A DNA stretch of 55,296 bases, taken from NCBI GenBank assembly GCA_950097265.1, contig CATNDJ010000004.1, positions 53,952 through 109,247 of the forward strand. Reading direction: 5' to 3'. The translations under genes were made by a program, and so were the position numbers. Shown piece after piece: positions 8,469-16,332 of the stretch. A model generated the notes under the pieces. That model saw only the letters and a list, made by a program, of their open reading frames with translations. It did not search any database and was not told the DNA's origin. Each line of letters begins with the position of its first letter. Positions within the stretch are counted from its first letter, which is position 1. This stretch comes from an uncultured Oscillibacter sp. GTDB taxonomy: Bacteria > Bacillota > Clostridia > Oscillospirales > Oscillospiraceae.

Positions 8469-8530
8469 GCTTTTGTCGATAGCGCATAAATATTTTTTTG
8501 CTTTTTCGTCAAATTGCTCAGCTTCCAATG

Positions 8531-8559
8531 TTGACAAAACGGGAAAAAGATGTTACAAT
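8531..8559 (+). promoter_or_regulatory. Strong sigma-A-type promoter
   Basis: Perfect TTGACA at 8531-8536 and TACAAT at 8554-8559, 17-base spacing, upstream of the small unknown gene at 8590. Confidence 0.75.
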
Positions 8560-8589
8560 TTGGTTACAAAATCTTTCAGGGAGGTTTTT

Positions 8590-8898
8590 ATGGCTGGAAG
8601 CAAGAACAGCAAAACCGAGGGTCTTATGTACAAGGGCCATCCGCTTCGCCGGGCAGGGAACCTGATTTACTACGGCACGATGGCTGAAAAATATATCATC
8701 ATGATGCAGGTGCTGGAGACGAAGAAGGAGCAGGACCTGGACCTGGCCTCCAAGGTCTCCATTCAGCTCCAGCTCACGGACCCCGACCTGAAATCCCGTG
8801 ACCGGGTGGTCAAAAGAAGCGAAAAGGACAGCCTCTACGCGGCGATGGACATCGCCACCGTCTGGCTGAACCGGGCCTTAGCGGGCAAGGAGAAATAA
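8590..8898 (+). CDS. Small conserved-looking protein of unknown function
   Basis: I do not recognise this 102-residue soluble protein. It has a basic N-terminus (MAGSKNSKTEGLMYKGHPLRR), a segment RAGNLIYYGTMAEKYIIMMQVLE that could be a helix or strand pair, and an acidic/basic C-terminal half with DRVVKRSEKDSLYAAMDIATVWLNRAL. There is no signal peptide or Cys/His motif. The ATG at 8590 follows AGGGAGG by seven bases, and a near-consensus promoter lies 30 bases upstream, so expression is probably high. The gene lies between IreB and a wall hydrolase, with its own promoter. Confidence 0.75.
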   Translation: MAGSKNSKTEGLMYKGHPLRRAGNLIYYGTMAEKYIIMMQVLETKKEQDLDLASKVSIQLQLTDPDLKSRDRVVKRSEKDSLYAAMDIATVWLNRALAGKEK

Positions 8899-8955
8899 AA
8901 CCGGCCGCTTACCCCAACCGTTTTACAAAAGATACGAGAAAGGAAGCTACCACTT

Positions 8956-9867
8956 ATGAATCGACTTGCTGGAAAGGCCGCCAAGGTTCTGGCGCTTACC
9001 TTGATGACGATGCTCTGCCTGACGCTGACGGCTTTCGCCGCCGACGGGGACCCCCTGGTGGTGGGCATCGGCAAAACCACCGGCTCTTCCCTGCGCCTCC
9101 GGTCCGCCCCCTCTCTAGACGCCTCCGTTATCACCATGCTGGATAAGGATTGGATCATCGCCGTGCTGGGCGAGGAGGACGGCTGGTATCACGTGGCCCA
9201 CAACGGGGACGACGGATACGTCTCCGCCGACTTCTTCACTATGAGCGAAGAGACCGAATTTGAGTACTACGGCCGGATCAACGCCCGGGGCGTCAACGTC
9301 CGGGCCGAGGGCAGCCTGGACGCCGAGATCGTAAACAACCTGGGCCTGAACTCCGGCGTTACCGTGGTGGGAATTGAAAACGGATGGTACCACATCACGG
9401 GTACATACGGAGAAGGCTACGTCCGCAGCGACTACATCAGCCTGACCAACCAGACCCCCCTGACCCCCGGCGCCAGCGTGGGCGACAGCAGCATCGTGGA
9501 CTTCGCCCGGCAGTACCTGGGCACCCGGTACAGCTACGGCGGCGCGGCCCCCGGCGGCTTCGACTGCTCCGGCTTCACCATGTATGTGTACAAGCAGTTC
9601 GGCGTGTCCCTGCCCCACACGGCCACCGGCCAGTGGCAGAGCGGCCTGGGCACCCGGGTGTACAGCCTGAACGAGCTTCAGCCCGGCGACCTGGTGTTCT
9701 TCAACGACCCGGCCCGGAACGCCGGCAAGGCCTGCTCCCACGCGGGCATCTACATCGGCGGCGGCCAGATGATTCACTCTTCCTCCTCCCGGAGCGGCGG
9801 CGTGATCTACTCCGACCTGACCGACGGCTACTACAATACATACTTCGTGGGCGGCATTCACATCTGA
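8956..9867 (+). CDS. Secreted SH3-domain NlpC/P60 peptidoglycan hydrolase
   Basis: A 303-residue exported wall hydrolase. Signal peptide at 1-29 (hydrophobic LALTLMTMLCLTLTAFA), two bacterial SH3 domains at about 33-95 and 105-165 (each with R-x-N/L-R-x and GWYH motifs), and an NlpC/P60 domain at about 178-303. The catalytic triad is recognisable: C204 in GGFDCSGF, H262 in SHAGIYIG and H274 following QMI. Such enzymes cleave gamma-D-Glu/diamino acid bonds in stem peptides. It follows the small unknown gene by 57 bases and ends at a strong terminator. Confidence 0.93.
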   Translation: MNRLAGKAAKVLALTLMTMLCLTLTAFAADGDPLVVGIGKTTGSSLRLRSAPSLDASVITMLDKDWIIAVLGEEDGWYHVAHNGDDGYVSADFFTMSEETEFEYYGRINARGVNVRAEGSLDAEIVNNLGLNSGVTVVGIENGWYHITGTYGEGYVRSDYISLTNQTPLTPGASVGDSSIVDFARQYLGTRYSYGGAAPGGFDCSGFTMYVYKQFGVSLPHTATGQWQSGLGTRVYSLNELQPGDLVFFNDPARNAGKACSHAGIYIGGGQMIHSSSSRSGGVIYSDLTDGYYNTYFVGGIHI

Positions 9868-9900
9868 TTTTTTCCAGTTCTCCAGAACCAGAATATGATG

Positions 9901-9932
9901 AGCGGCACGGCGAAACGCCGTGCCGCTTTTTT
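9901..9932 (+). terminator. Terminator of the NlpC/P60 gene
   Basis: Twelve-base perfect arms at 9901-9912 and 9916-9927 with an AAA loop, running into six T. Confidence 0.93.
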
Positions 9933-9968
9933 GCACCGCCCAGGGGGATTCAGGCGGGTTTTCCCCAG

Positions 9969-10026
9969 GCAACCGGGCCGGTTGCGGGGGCGGTTGGTGG
10001 ACGCAACCGGCGCAACCTGCTATACT
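9969..10026 (+). promoter_or_regulatory. Palindromic operator cluster and promoter of the XRE gene
   Basis: A palindrome GCAACCGG-G-CCGGTTGC lies at 9969-9985, a second, looser GGTTG...CAACC pair at 9991-10009, and a further GCAACC at 10012-10017. The -10 TATACT is at 10021-10026, with a poor -35 (TGGACG) at 9998-10003 inside the repeats. The position suggests operators for the downstream HTH protein; that is an inference. Confidence 0.5.
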
Positions 10027-10070
10027 GTGCTTATGAAACATGTTTCGACTCACACAGGGAGGATACACAA

Positions 10071-11099
10071 ATGAATATTTCCGATATCATCAAGCAGGCC
10101 CGGGAGGGCCTGGGGCTCACCCAGGAGGACCTGGCGGAGAAATTAGAAGTCAGCCGCCAGGCCGTCAGCAAGTGGGAGCTGGGAGCCTCCGTCCCCAGCC
10201 CGGAGAATCTGGCGCTCTTGGAGGAGGTGCTGGGGGTTGAGTTCCCCGCGCCGGAGGCGGAGGCGGTTCCCGAGGAGGTGGTCTCCGCGGTCCCACCCAA
10301 ACCGCCCTTCTGGAACTGGAAGCGGGTTGTGCTCTTGGTTTTGGGGGTGCTGGCCGTGTCGGCCCTGTTCTCGGCCGCCCTGTTCACTGCCCTCAAGGCG
10401 GAGACGAACGTGGACGCGCCCCGCCGGGCGGAACCCTATGTCACCGGCATTTATTTTTACGACGAAGACGCTGCGCCCCTCCAGACGGACCTGGGGGACG
10501 GGTGGAACCGCTTCACCGCCGGGGAGCGGGTGCTGGTGGTCGTGGGGTTTGAGGACAGCCCGGAAAACTCCGTCAACGCCGTCTCCCTGTTCCTGACCCC
10601 CACGGGAACGGAGACCCTGGACCAGCGGCGGCAGATCGCGGTCCAGGCGGCGGGAGAGGGCAGGGACTTCGCCCTCTTCGCCTGGGATATCCCGGCGGAG
10701 GGCCTACAGGCACACCTGGAGGCCGTGCTGGAATGCGGCGGCGGCATCCGGGTCACGAGGACGCTGAACGTCACGGCGCCCCCCTCCTTCCTGGAGACCC
10801 CGGAAATCCCGGGAATCCTCACCCTGAACGCCGAAGAGATCGGCGCGTTTGAGGGCGACACCGGCTATTATTTGCTGGAAGCCTATGGGGCCCCCTTCGC
10901 GGAGGTGGAGTGGACCTCTTCTAACCCCGATGTGGCCCGGGTGGCCAACAACGGCTATGTTTTCATTGAGGGCCCGGGCGAGGCCGTCATCACCGCCACC
11001 TGGGAGGATCAGACCGCCCAGTGTGTGTTCCACGTGCTGGCCTCCGGGGAGGAGGTCCCGCCGGACTACCCGCCGTGCATCGTGACACGCGTCTGGTAG
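10071..11099 (+). CDS. Membrane-anchored XRE regulator with Big_2-like ectodomain
   Basis: A 342-residue protein joining an XRE helix-turn-helix (about 1-58; LTQEDLAEKLEVSRQAVSKW) to one transmembrane helix (about 86-110, VVLLVLGVLAVSALFSAALF) and an extracytoplasmic part. The C-terminal 80 residues resemble a bacterial Ig-like (Big_2) domain: VEWTSSNPDVARV, then GEAVITATW. The ATG at 10071 follows GGGAGG; longer in-frame extensions upstream run through the terminator and operator and are not credible. The architecture suggests a one-component transmembrane regulator, perhaps sensing the envelope, and the upstream palindromes suggest autoregulation. The ligand is unknown. Confidence 0.85.
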   Translation: MNISDIIKQAREGLGLTQEDLAEKLEVSRQAVSKWELGASVPSPENLALLEEVLGVEFPAPEAEAVPEEVVSAVPPKPPFWNWKRVVLLVLGVLAVSALFSAALFTALKAETNVDAPRRAEPYVTGIYFYDEDAAPLQTDLGDGWNRFTAGERVLVVVGFEDSPENSVNAVSLFLTPTGTETLDQRRQIAVQAAGEGRDFALFAWDIPAEGLQAHLEAVLECGGGIRVTRTLNVTAPPSFLETPEIPGILTLNAEEIGAFEGDTGYYLLEAYGAPFAEVEWTSSNPDVARVANNGYVFIEGPGEAVITATWEDQTAQCVFHVLASGEEVPPDYPPCIVTRVW

Positions 11100-11135
11100 A
11101 AAAAAATCAGGGCCTTGACGGCCCTGATTTTTTGT
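11100..11135. terminator. Bidirectional terminator between convergent genes
   Basis: AAAAAATCAGGGCC and GGCCCTGATTTTTT flank a five-base loop, so A and T runs serve both the plus-strand XRE gene and the minus-strand flavoprotein. Confidence 0.93.
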
Positions 11136-11146
11136 GTCTCAAATAC

Positions 11147-12544
11147 TCAACCTTCCTCGGCCAGCTTCCGGCCCATGAGCACACCCATGGCCGAGGACAT
11201 CATCAGGCCCCGGGTCCAGCCGGAGGAGTCTCCCAGGCAGTGGAGGCCCTGGAGGCTGGTATTAAAATCTGTGTCCATCTTCACCCGGTTGGAGTAGAAC
11301 TTCAGCTCCGGGGAGTAGAGCAGGGTTTCATAGGAGGCGAAGCCCGGCACCACGTAGTCCATGGCCTGGATGAAGTTGATGATGTTCATCATGGCCCGGT
11401 AGGGCATGGCGGCAGTGATGTCCCCCGCCACCACGTCCGGCAGGGTGGGCCGGATGTTGGACTGGGCCAGCTCCTTCTGCCACGTCCGCTTGCCATCCAG
11501 GATGTCCCCGAAGCGCTGGACCAGGATCTGGCCGTTGGCCAGCATGTTGGTCAGCTCACCGACCTTCTGGGCGTAGGCAATGGGCTGGTTGAAGGGAATG
11601 CTGAAATTATGGGAGCAGAGGATGGACAGGTTTGTATTGTCGCTTTTGAACTCCTTGTAGGAGTGCCCGTTTACCACCGCCAGGTCGTTGTCGTAGTTCT
11701 CCTGGCTGACGAAGCCCCCGGGGTTCTGGCAGAAGGTCCGGACCTTGTTCTTGAAGGGCTTGGGCCAGCCCACCAGCTTGGATTCGTACAGGACCCGGTT
11801 CACCATCTCCATGACCTCGTTCCGTACCTCCACCCGGACGCCGATGTCCACGGTGCCCGGGGCGTGGGCGATGTTGTGTTCCGCGCAGAGCTTCTCCAGC
11901 CAATCCGCCCCCCGGCGGCCCGTGGCCACCACGGTGTGTTTGGCGGAAATCTCAAAGTCCTGGCGGCGGTCGGAAACCGTCACGCCCTTGCAGACGTCGT
12001 TTTCCAGGATGAGATTCCGGCACTCGTGGCCGAAGAGGATCTCCACGCCGTTTTCCTGCAAATAGCGCTCAATGCCCAGGTAAATATCGTGGGCCTTCTC
12101 CGTGCCCATATGGCGGATGGGGCAGTCCACCAGCTTGAGACCCGCCTGGATGGCCCGTTTGCGAATCTCCTTCCGGTCCTCCGGATACTCCAGGCCCTCG
12201 ATGTGGGTGTCCGCGCCAAAGTCCAGGTAAATTTTATCCGCGTAGTTGATGGTCTCCTGGGCCAGGTCCGTGCCGATGAGGGTGGGCAGGTCCCCGCCCA
12301 CCTCGTAGCTCAACGACAGCTTCCCGTCGGAGAAGGCCCCCGCGCCGGAGAAGCCGGTGGTGATGTGGCAGTAAGGTTTGCAGTTCATGCATTTATTCGT
12401 CTGGTGCTTGGGGCAGCGGCGGTTTTCAATGCTCTGCCCCTTCTCCACCATAACGATTTTCTGCCTGCTCCCTTTTTTCAGCAGCTCTAGGGCGGTGAAA
12501 ATACCGGCGGGGCCGGCTCCCACGATGACGACGTCTGCTTTCAT
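11147..12544 (-). CDS. FAD-dependent oxidoreductase (COG2509 type)
   Basis: A 465-residue flavoprotein. The N-terminus has the dinucleotide-binding fold (VVIVGAGPAGIFTALELL, residues 5-22) with an acidic end of the second strand (MVEKG). A Cys-rich segment follows (CPKHQTNKCMNCKPYC), then the GFSGAGAFSDGKLS motif typical of COG2509 dehydrogenases, an ATGRRGADWL motif, and a C-terminal LHCLGDSSGWTRG FAD-binding stretch. The Cys cluster could bind a metal or be redox-active; that is inference. Substrate is unknown. It shares a bidirectional terminator with the preceding gene and ends its own transcript there. Confidence 0.88.
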   Translation of the reverse strand: MKADVVIVGAGPAGIFTALELLKKGSRQKIVMVEKGQSIENRRCPKHQTNKCMNCKPYCHITTGFSGAGAFSDGKLSLSYEVGGDLPTLIGTDLAQETINYADKIYLDFGADTHIEGLEYPEDRKEIRKRAIQAGLKLVDCPIRHMGTEKAHDIYLGIERYLQENGVEILFGHECRNLILENDVCKGVTVSDRRQDFEISAKHTVVATGRRGADWLEKLCAEHNIAHAPGTVDIGVRVEVRNEVMEMVNRVLYESKLVGWPKPFKNKVRTFCQNPGGFVSQENYDNDLAVVNGHSYKEFKSDNTNLSILCSHNFSIPFNQPIAYAQKVGELTNMLANGQILVQRFGDILDGKRTWQKELAQSNIRPTLPDVVAGDITAAMPYRAMMNIINFIQAMDYVVPGFASYETLLYSPELKFYSNRVKMDTDFNTSLQGLHCLGDSSGWTRGLMMSSAMGVLMGRKLAEEG

Positions 12545-12592
12545 AGCGGCTTCTCCTTTTTATAGATTCTTTTTAAAAGTAGTTTTTGTCTC

Positions 12593-13807
12593 TCATTTGG
12601 CCGACAGGTCCTTGGCCCGCCGGACGATGGTCCAGGGGGGCACCTGCCGGGGCAGTTTCATGCGGAAGACGCTTCGGGGCGTCCGGGGCTCGAAGAGGGG
12701 CAGGCCGTCCGCGTCCGCCATCTCCGGGACCACCATGGGGAAGGGCCGCACGTCCGGGCCCACCAGCTCCACCGTGTCCCCGGTATGAAACTTGTTGCGG
12801 AGGGACAGTGCGGCGTTCCCCTCCCCGTCGCAGTCCGTGACAACGGCGGCCACCTGCCACTCCCGGACGTACCGGGCGTCATCGTAGTACTGGCCCGGCG
12901 GACCGTAGAAAAAGCCGGTGGAGTAGGGCCGGTGGCTGACGTGCTCCACCTCGTCCCGCCAGACGGGGTCCAGGGGCTCCCCCGCCGCCAGGGCGTCCAG
13001 GCCGTGGCGGTAGGCGGCGGTGATCACGGCGGCATAGTAGGCGGACTTGGCCCGGCCCTCGATCTTCAGGCTGTCCAGGAATTGGAGGTCCGCCAGGTGG
13101 TCGATCATGCACATGTCCCGGGAGTTCAGGATATAGGCCCCTTGGCCGTCCTCCTCAATGGGGAAGAACTCGCCGGGGCGCTTCTCCTCCACAAGCGCGT
13201 ACTTGTACCGGCAGGGCTGGGCGCAGGCCCCCCGGCTGGAGTCCCGGCCCGTCATATAATTGCTGAGGAGGCACCGCCCGGAGTAGCTGACGCACATGGC
13301 CCCGTGGACGAAGGCTTCCAGCTCCAGGTCCGGGGGCGTTTTGTCCCGGATGGTGCGAATCTCCTCCAGGCTCAGCTCCCGGGCCAGGATGACCCGGGAG
13401 GCGCCGGCATCGTGCCAGGCCCGGGCGCACTCGTAATTGGTGACCCCGGCCTGGGTGGAGACGTGGCGGGCGGCGTGGGGGGCGTACTTCCCCGCCAGCC
13501 GGAAGGCCCCCAGGTCCGCCAGGATGACCGCGTCCACTCCGGCGGCCTCCAAAAGCTCCAGGTGGGCGGGGAGGCGGTCCGCTTCGCCGTTGCGGGGCAT
13601 GGTGTTGACGGTGCAGTGGACCCGGACGCCGTGGGCGTGGGCGAAGGCCACGGCCTCCGCCAGGCCTTCGGGGGTGAAGTTCCCCGCGAAGGCCCGCATG
13701 CCGAAGTCCATGCCCGCCAGATACACCGCGTCCGCCCCGTAGAGCACTGCCATGCGCAGGCGCTCCATATCCCCCGCCGGGGCCAGCAGCTCCGGTTTAG
13801 TTCCCAT
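12593..13807 (-). CDS. Peptidase U32-family protein
   Basis: A 404-residue U32-family protein with the N-terminal TIM-barrel-like domain (PELLAPAGDMERLRMAVLYGADAVYL) and the family signature around LEAFVHGAMCVSYSGRCLLSNY. C172, C179, C195 and C199 (GACAQPC) are placed to ligate an iron-sulfur cluster. Characterised relatives hydroxylate tRNA (TrhP) or 23S rRNA (RlhA) rather than act as peptidases, so RNA modification is the more likely role. Its start overlaps the end of mltG by 11 bases, and U32-mltG neighbourhood is common in Clostridia. Confidence 0.88.
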   Translation of the reverse strand: MGTKPELLAPAGDMERLRMAVLYGADAVYLAGMDFGMRAFAGNFTPEGLAEAVAFAHAHGVRVHCTVNTMPRNGEADRLPAHLELLEAAGVDAVILADLGAFRLAGKYAPHAARHVSTQAGVTNYECARAWHDAGASRVILARELSLEEIRTIRDKTPPDLELEAFVHGAMCVSYSGRCLLSNYMTGRDSSRGACAQPCRYKYALVEEKRPGEFFPIEEDGQGAYILNSRDMCMIDHLADLQFLDSLKIEGRAKSAYYAAVITAAYRHGLDALAAGEPLDPVWRDEVEHVSHRPYSTGFFYGPPGQYYDDARYVREWQVAAVVTDCDGEGNAALSLRNKFHTGDTVELVGPDVRPFPMVVPEMADADGLPLFEPRTPRSVFRMKLPRQVPPWTIVRRAKDLSAK

Positions 13808-14987
13808 AGTACTCGCTGCTGCTTACGAAGCTCAGGTGTTCGTTGTAGGTCTCGAAATAGTGGTGCTTGTTGTCTTTGCCCAGGGCGTAGTAATAGTATC
13901 CCGTTTCCTCCGGCTCCAGGGCGGCCTCAATGGCGGCCAGGCCGGGGTTGGCGATGGGCGTGGGGGGCAGGCCCGGGTACTTGTAGAGGTTATAGGGTGT
14001 GTCCGTCTCCAGGTCCGACTGGGTGATGGCCCCCTCGTGGCCCGGCAGGCCGTAGAGCAGGGAGGCGTCCACCTGCAGGAGGCCGTTGGTCCCCCCCTTG
14101 TCGCCGGGGCCGTCCAGGCGGTTGTAAATGACGGAGGCGATGTTGGCTTGGTCCGTTCCGTCGGTCTCCCGCTCGATGAGGGAGGCCACGGTGACGATTT
14201 CCCTCAGGTCATAGCCCTTTTCCTTCCAGGCGGCCAGCAGCTCGTCGTCCAGCTTGCTGTTGAAGTTTTTAATGAGGCGGTTCAGGGCGTTCTGCGGCTT
14301 TTCGTTCACGTAGAACTCGTAGGTGTCCGGGAACAGGTAGCCCTCCAGGCGGCTGACGTCCTGGGACTCGTTGTCAATAAAGTCGTAGTCAAATTTGGCG
14401 GTCTGGGCCGCTTCCGTCAGGGCCGCCTCGGTGTTGACCCCGTTTTTCGCCAGCACGGCGATGGTCTGGGCCACGGTGTAGCCCTCGGGGATGGTGACCT
14501 GGACGGTCTCCGCCGTCATGTTCCCGGCGGAACTCCGCATCCCCAGCACCAGGGCGTGGTAATCCATGTCGGTGTTCAGGGCGTGGGAGCCCATGCCGAT
14601 TTTCTCCTCGGCCTTGGTAACGTTGGCGTACAGCTTGAAGAACCAGGGGTACTCGATGAGCCCTGCGGCCTTCAGCTTATCGGCCACGGTGTCCACGGTG
14701 TCGTCGGCAGAGACCTCCACCACCATCTCCACCGGCGGGGAGCCCGCCCGGTTGAAGGAGCAGAAGTCGCTGAACAGCAGCCAGCCCGCGCAGCCCAGCA
14801 GCGCTGAGGCCAGGGCCACGAAAATCAGGTGCAGCAGGAGGAACAAAAGCGGGTGCATCCTCCGCCGCCTCCGGCGGCGCTTCTTCTGAGGCGGGCGCTG
14901 GGAAGACGGGCGGGACGGAGCGGACGGCTCCCGCCGGACCTGCCCGGCATCCCAGCTGGCGGTGTCGCTGTTGTGGTATTCGGCCAT
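13797..14987 (-). CDS. mltG: Endolytic murein transglycosylase MltG
   Basis: A 396-residue YceG-like protein: a disordered, basic cytoplasmic tail (1-43, with a run of Arg), one membrane helix (about 45-72), a LysM-like region (TIPEGYTVAQTIAVLA, about 164-181) and the lytic domain. The catalytic glutamate is E272 in VASLIERET, and the FPDTYEF, LLQVDASLLYG and GLPPTPIANPG motifs are present. MltG cleaves nascent glycan strands and sets their length. GAGGAGG lies nine bases before the ATG. Translation is coupled to the U32 gene. The long Arg-rich N-tail is longer than in E. coli. Confidence 0.94.
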   Translation of the reverse strand: MAEYHNSDTASWDAGQVRREPSAPSRPSSQRPPQKKRRRRRRRMHPLLFLLLHLIFVALASALLGCAGWLLFSDFCSFNRAGSPPVEMVVEVSADDTVDTVADKLKAAGLIEYPWFFKLYANVTKAEEKIGMGSHALNTDMDYHALVLGMRSSAGNMTAETVQVTIPEGYTVAQTIAVLAKNGVNTEAALTEAAQTAKFDYDFIDNESQDVSRLEGYLFPDTYEFYVNEKPQNALNRLIKNFNSKLDDELLAAWKEKGYDLREIVTVASLIERETDGTDQANIASVIYNRLDGPGDKGGTNGLLQVDASLLYGLPGHEGAITQSDLETDTPYNLYKYPGLPPTPIANPGLAAIEAALEPEETGYYYYALGKDNKHHYFETYNEHLSFVSSSEYYGN

Positions 14988-15164
14988 GTTGAAAAACCTC
15001 CTCGCGCGGCGTGCTCCCCGTGAAAACTCCCCCCGCTCAAAAAAGGACAGGGCAAATTTTCAGGGGGTCAGGCTCCCGGCGGGAGCCGGAAGCATAGGAT
15101 ATCTCAAATCCAAGGTCCCGACGCCGCCTGCCGCGGCCCCGGGTCCAAAGAAAGGTGACTGAGT

Positions 15165-15437
15165 ATGTGCTTTAACAATGGAAACGACAATGGGTGCCTG
15201 TGGATCGTCCTGATCATCATCCTGTTCTGCTGCTGCGGCTGCGGCGGGAACAGCTGGGGCGGAAACAACTGGGGCGGCGGATGCGGCTGCAACGGAGGCT
15301 GTGGCTGCGGAGGCTGCAACGGCGGATGCGGCTGTGGGTGCTCCGGCGGGTGCAACTGCGGGTGCTCCGGCGGGTGCAACTGCGGGTGCAACTGCGGCTG
15401 CAACTGCAACTGCGGCTGCAACGACTCTTGCTGCTGA
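15165..15437 (+). CDS. Cys/Gly/Asn-rich mini-protein with N-terminal membrane segment
   Basis: A 90-residue protein with 27 cysteines. Residues 12-21 are a short hydrophobic stretch (LWIVLIIILF) followed by CCCGCGG; the rest is almost only Cys, Gly and Asn with a few Ser and Trp, built of CGC, NGGC and SGGCNCGC units. AAAGGTG precedes the ATG by nine bases. Databases label comparable Clostridial proteins chorion-class high-cysteine proteins, without known function. Possible roles are metal binding or a disulfide-rich envelope or spore coat component; none is shown. The coding region behaves as a short DNA repeat and is likely to vary in length. Confidence 0.72.
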   Translation: MCFNNGNDNGCLWIVLIIILFCCCGCGGNSWGGNNWGGGCGCNGGCGCGGCNGGCGCGCSGGCNCGCSGGCNCGCNCGCNCNCGCNDSCC

Positions 15438-15457
15438 CGTCGGAACAAAGTCTGCTA

Positions 15458-15489
15458 CGCTCGGAACCGCCTTGCGGCGATTCCGAGCG
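15458..15489. other. Hairpin after the Cys-rich gene
   Basis: CGCTCGGAA...TTCCGAGCG with an inner CCGCC/GGCGG pair forms a strong hairpin 20 bases after the stop but has no T run. It may be a Rho-independent remnant or mRNA-stabilising end. The rest of 15438-15660 shows nothing I can identify. Confidence 0.4.
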
Positions 15490-15660
15490 CCGCTCCCTTG
15501 CTCCTCTTCTCCCACCGCGGCCGCTTACCCGTAAAGGGCACACCGCATCTGTAAGGCGGCGATGCCGCCAACATCTGCGTAGTCGCTGGGCCGCGGCGGG
15601 GTGGGGACGGGGAAACGTCCGGCAGGGCGGGACGCTCCGGCGTCCCGCTTTCGCCGCCCG

Positions 15661-16332
15661 TCAGCGGGACAGGCAGTTTAAAACAAGCTCCAGCGCCTCC
15701 CGGTGGATGTCCTCCGGCGCGCGGGGAACCCCCCCGGCGGCGCAGCTCACCACGGCCCAGCCCTGGGCCCGGACAATCTCCCCGGCGCACTCCCGGCAGC
15801 GGCGGAGGTAGCCTCCGTCCCGCTCGTGGATATCGGCGGAAGTGCGCGTCTCCGCCTCCCGGCGGCGCAGAAGCCGGTTCGCCGCCTCCGTGGGCATGTC
15901 CAGGTACAGCACCAGATCCGGCTCCGGAAGCCCCAGGCGGCGGTACTCCAGGTCAAAGAGCCAGTCCAAAAAGCCCTGCCGTTCCCCGTCCGGGAGCTTG
16001 GACGCCTGATGGACGGCGTTGGAGGTGGTGTAGCGGTTAGCCACCACCACGCCGCCGGACTCATAGAACCCGCCCCAGTCCTGCTGATAAGAGGCGAAGC
16101 GGTCCACAGCGAACATGACGGAGGCGGCGCAGGCGTTTACGTCCCCGGGGGCTCCCCCCAGGGCCCCGTGAAGGTAGAGATTCGCGGGCTCGGCAAAGGG
16201 ATTGCCGTACCGGGGGAAGTCAATCTCCCGGCAGGAAATGCCCCGGGCCTCCAGGCCCTGGCGCAGGAGTCCCGCCTGGGTGGCCTTGCCGGAACCGTCG
16301 GTGCCCTCCAGAACGATCAGCTTTCCCCTCAT
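15661..16332 (-). CDS. tmk: Thymidylate kinase-family nucleotide kinase
   Basis: A 223-residue P-loop kinase. The P-loop GTDGSGKATQ lies at about 10-19; the residue directly after the invariant Lys is Ala instead of Ser/Thr, with Thr one place later. DFPRY (about 37-41), FAVDRFASYQQDW (DR motif) and VVANRYTTSNAVHQ match the dTMP-kinase fold, and LRRREAETR is the LID region. The product phosphorylates dTMP, or perhaps a related deoxynucleotide. The start at 16332 is chosen because its ATG overlaps the upstream stop as ATGA; a longer frame extends back into the neighbour and is rejected. Confidence 0.87.
   Translation of the reverse strand: MRGKLIVLEGTDGSGKATQAGLLRQGLEARGISCREIDFPRYGNPFAEPANLYLHGALGGAPGDVNACAASVMFAVDRFASYQQDWGGFYESGGVVVANRYTTSNAVHQASKLPDGERQGFLDWLFDLEYRRLGLPEPDLVLYLDMPTEAANRLLRRREAETRTSADIHERDGGYLRRCRECAGEIVRAQGWAVVSCAAGGVPRAPEDIHREALELVLNCLSR

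Noticed and set aside
15260-15437. Short tandem repeats that could be taken for a CRISPR-like or microsatellite array
   Set aside because: Units are 6-24 bases without spacers, keep one frame and encode the Cys/Gly-rich protein with a start and stop.
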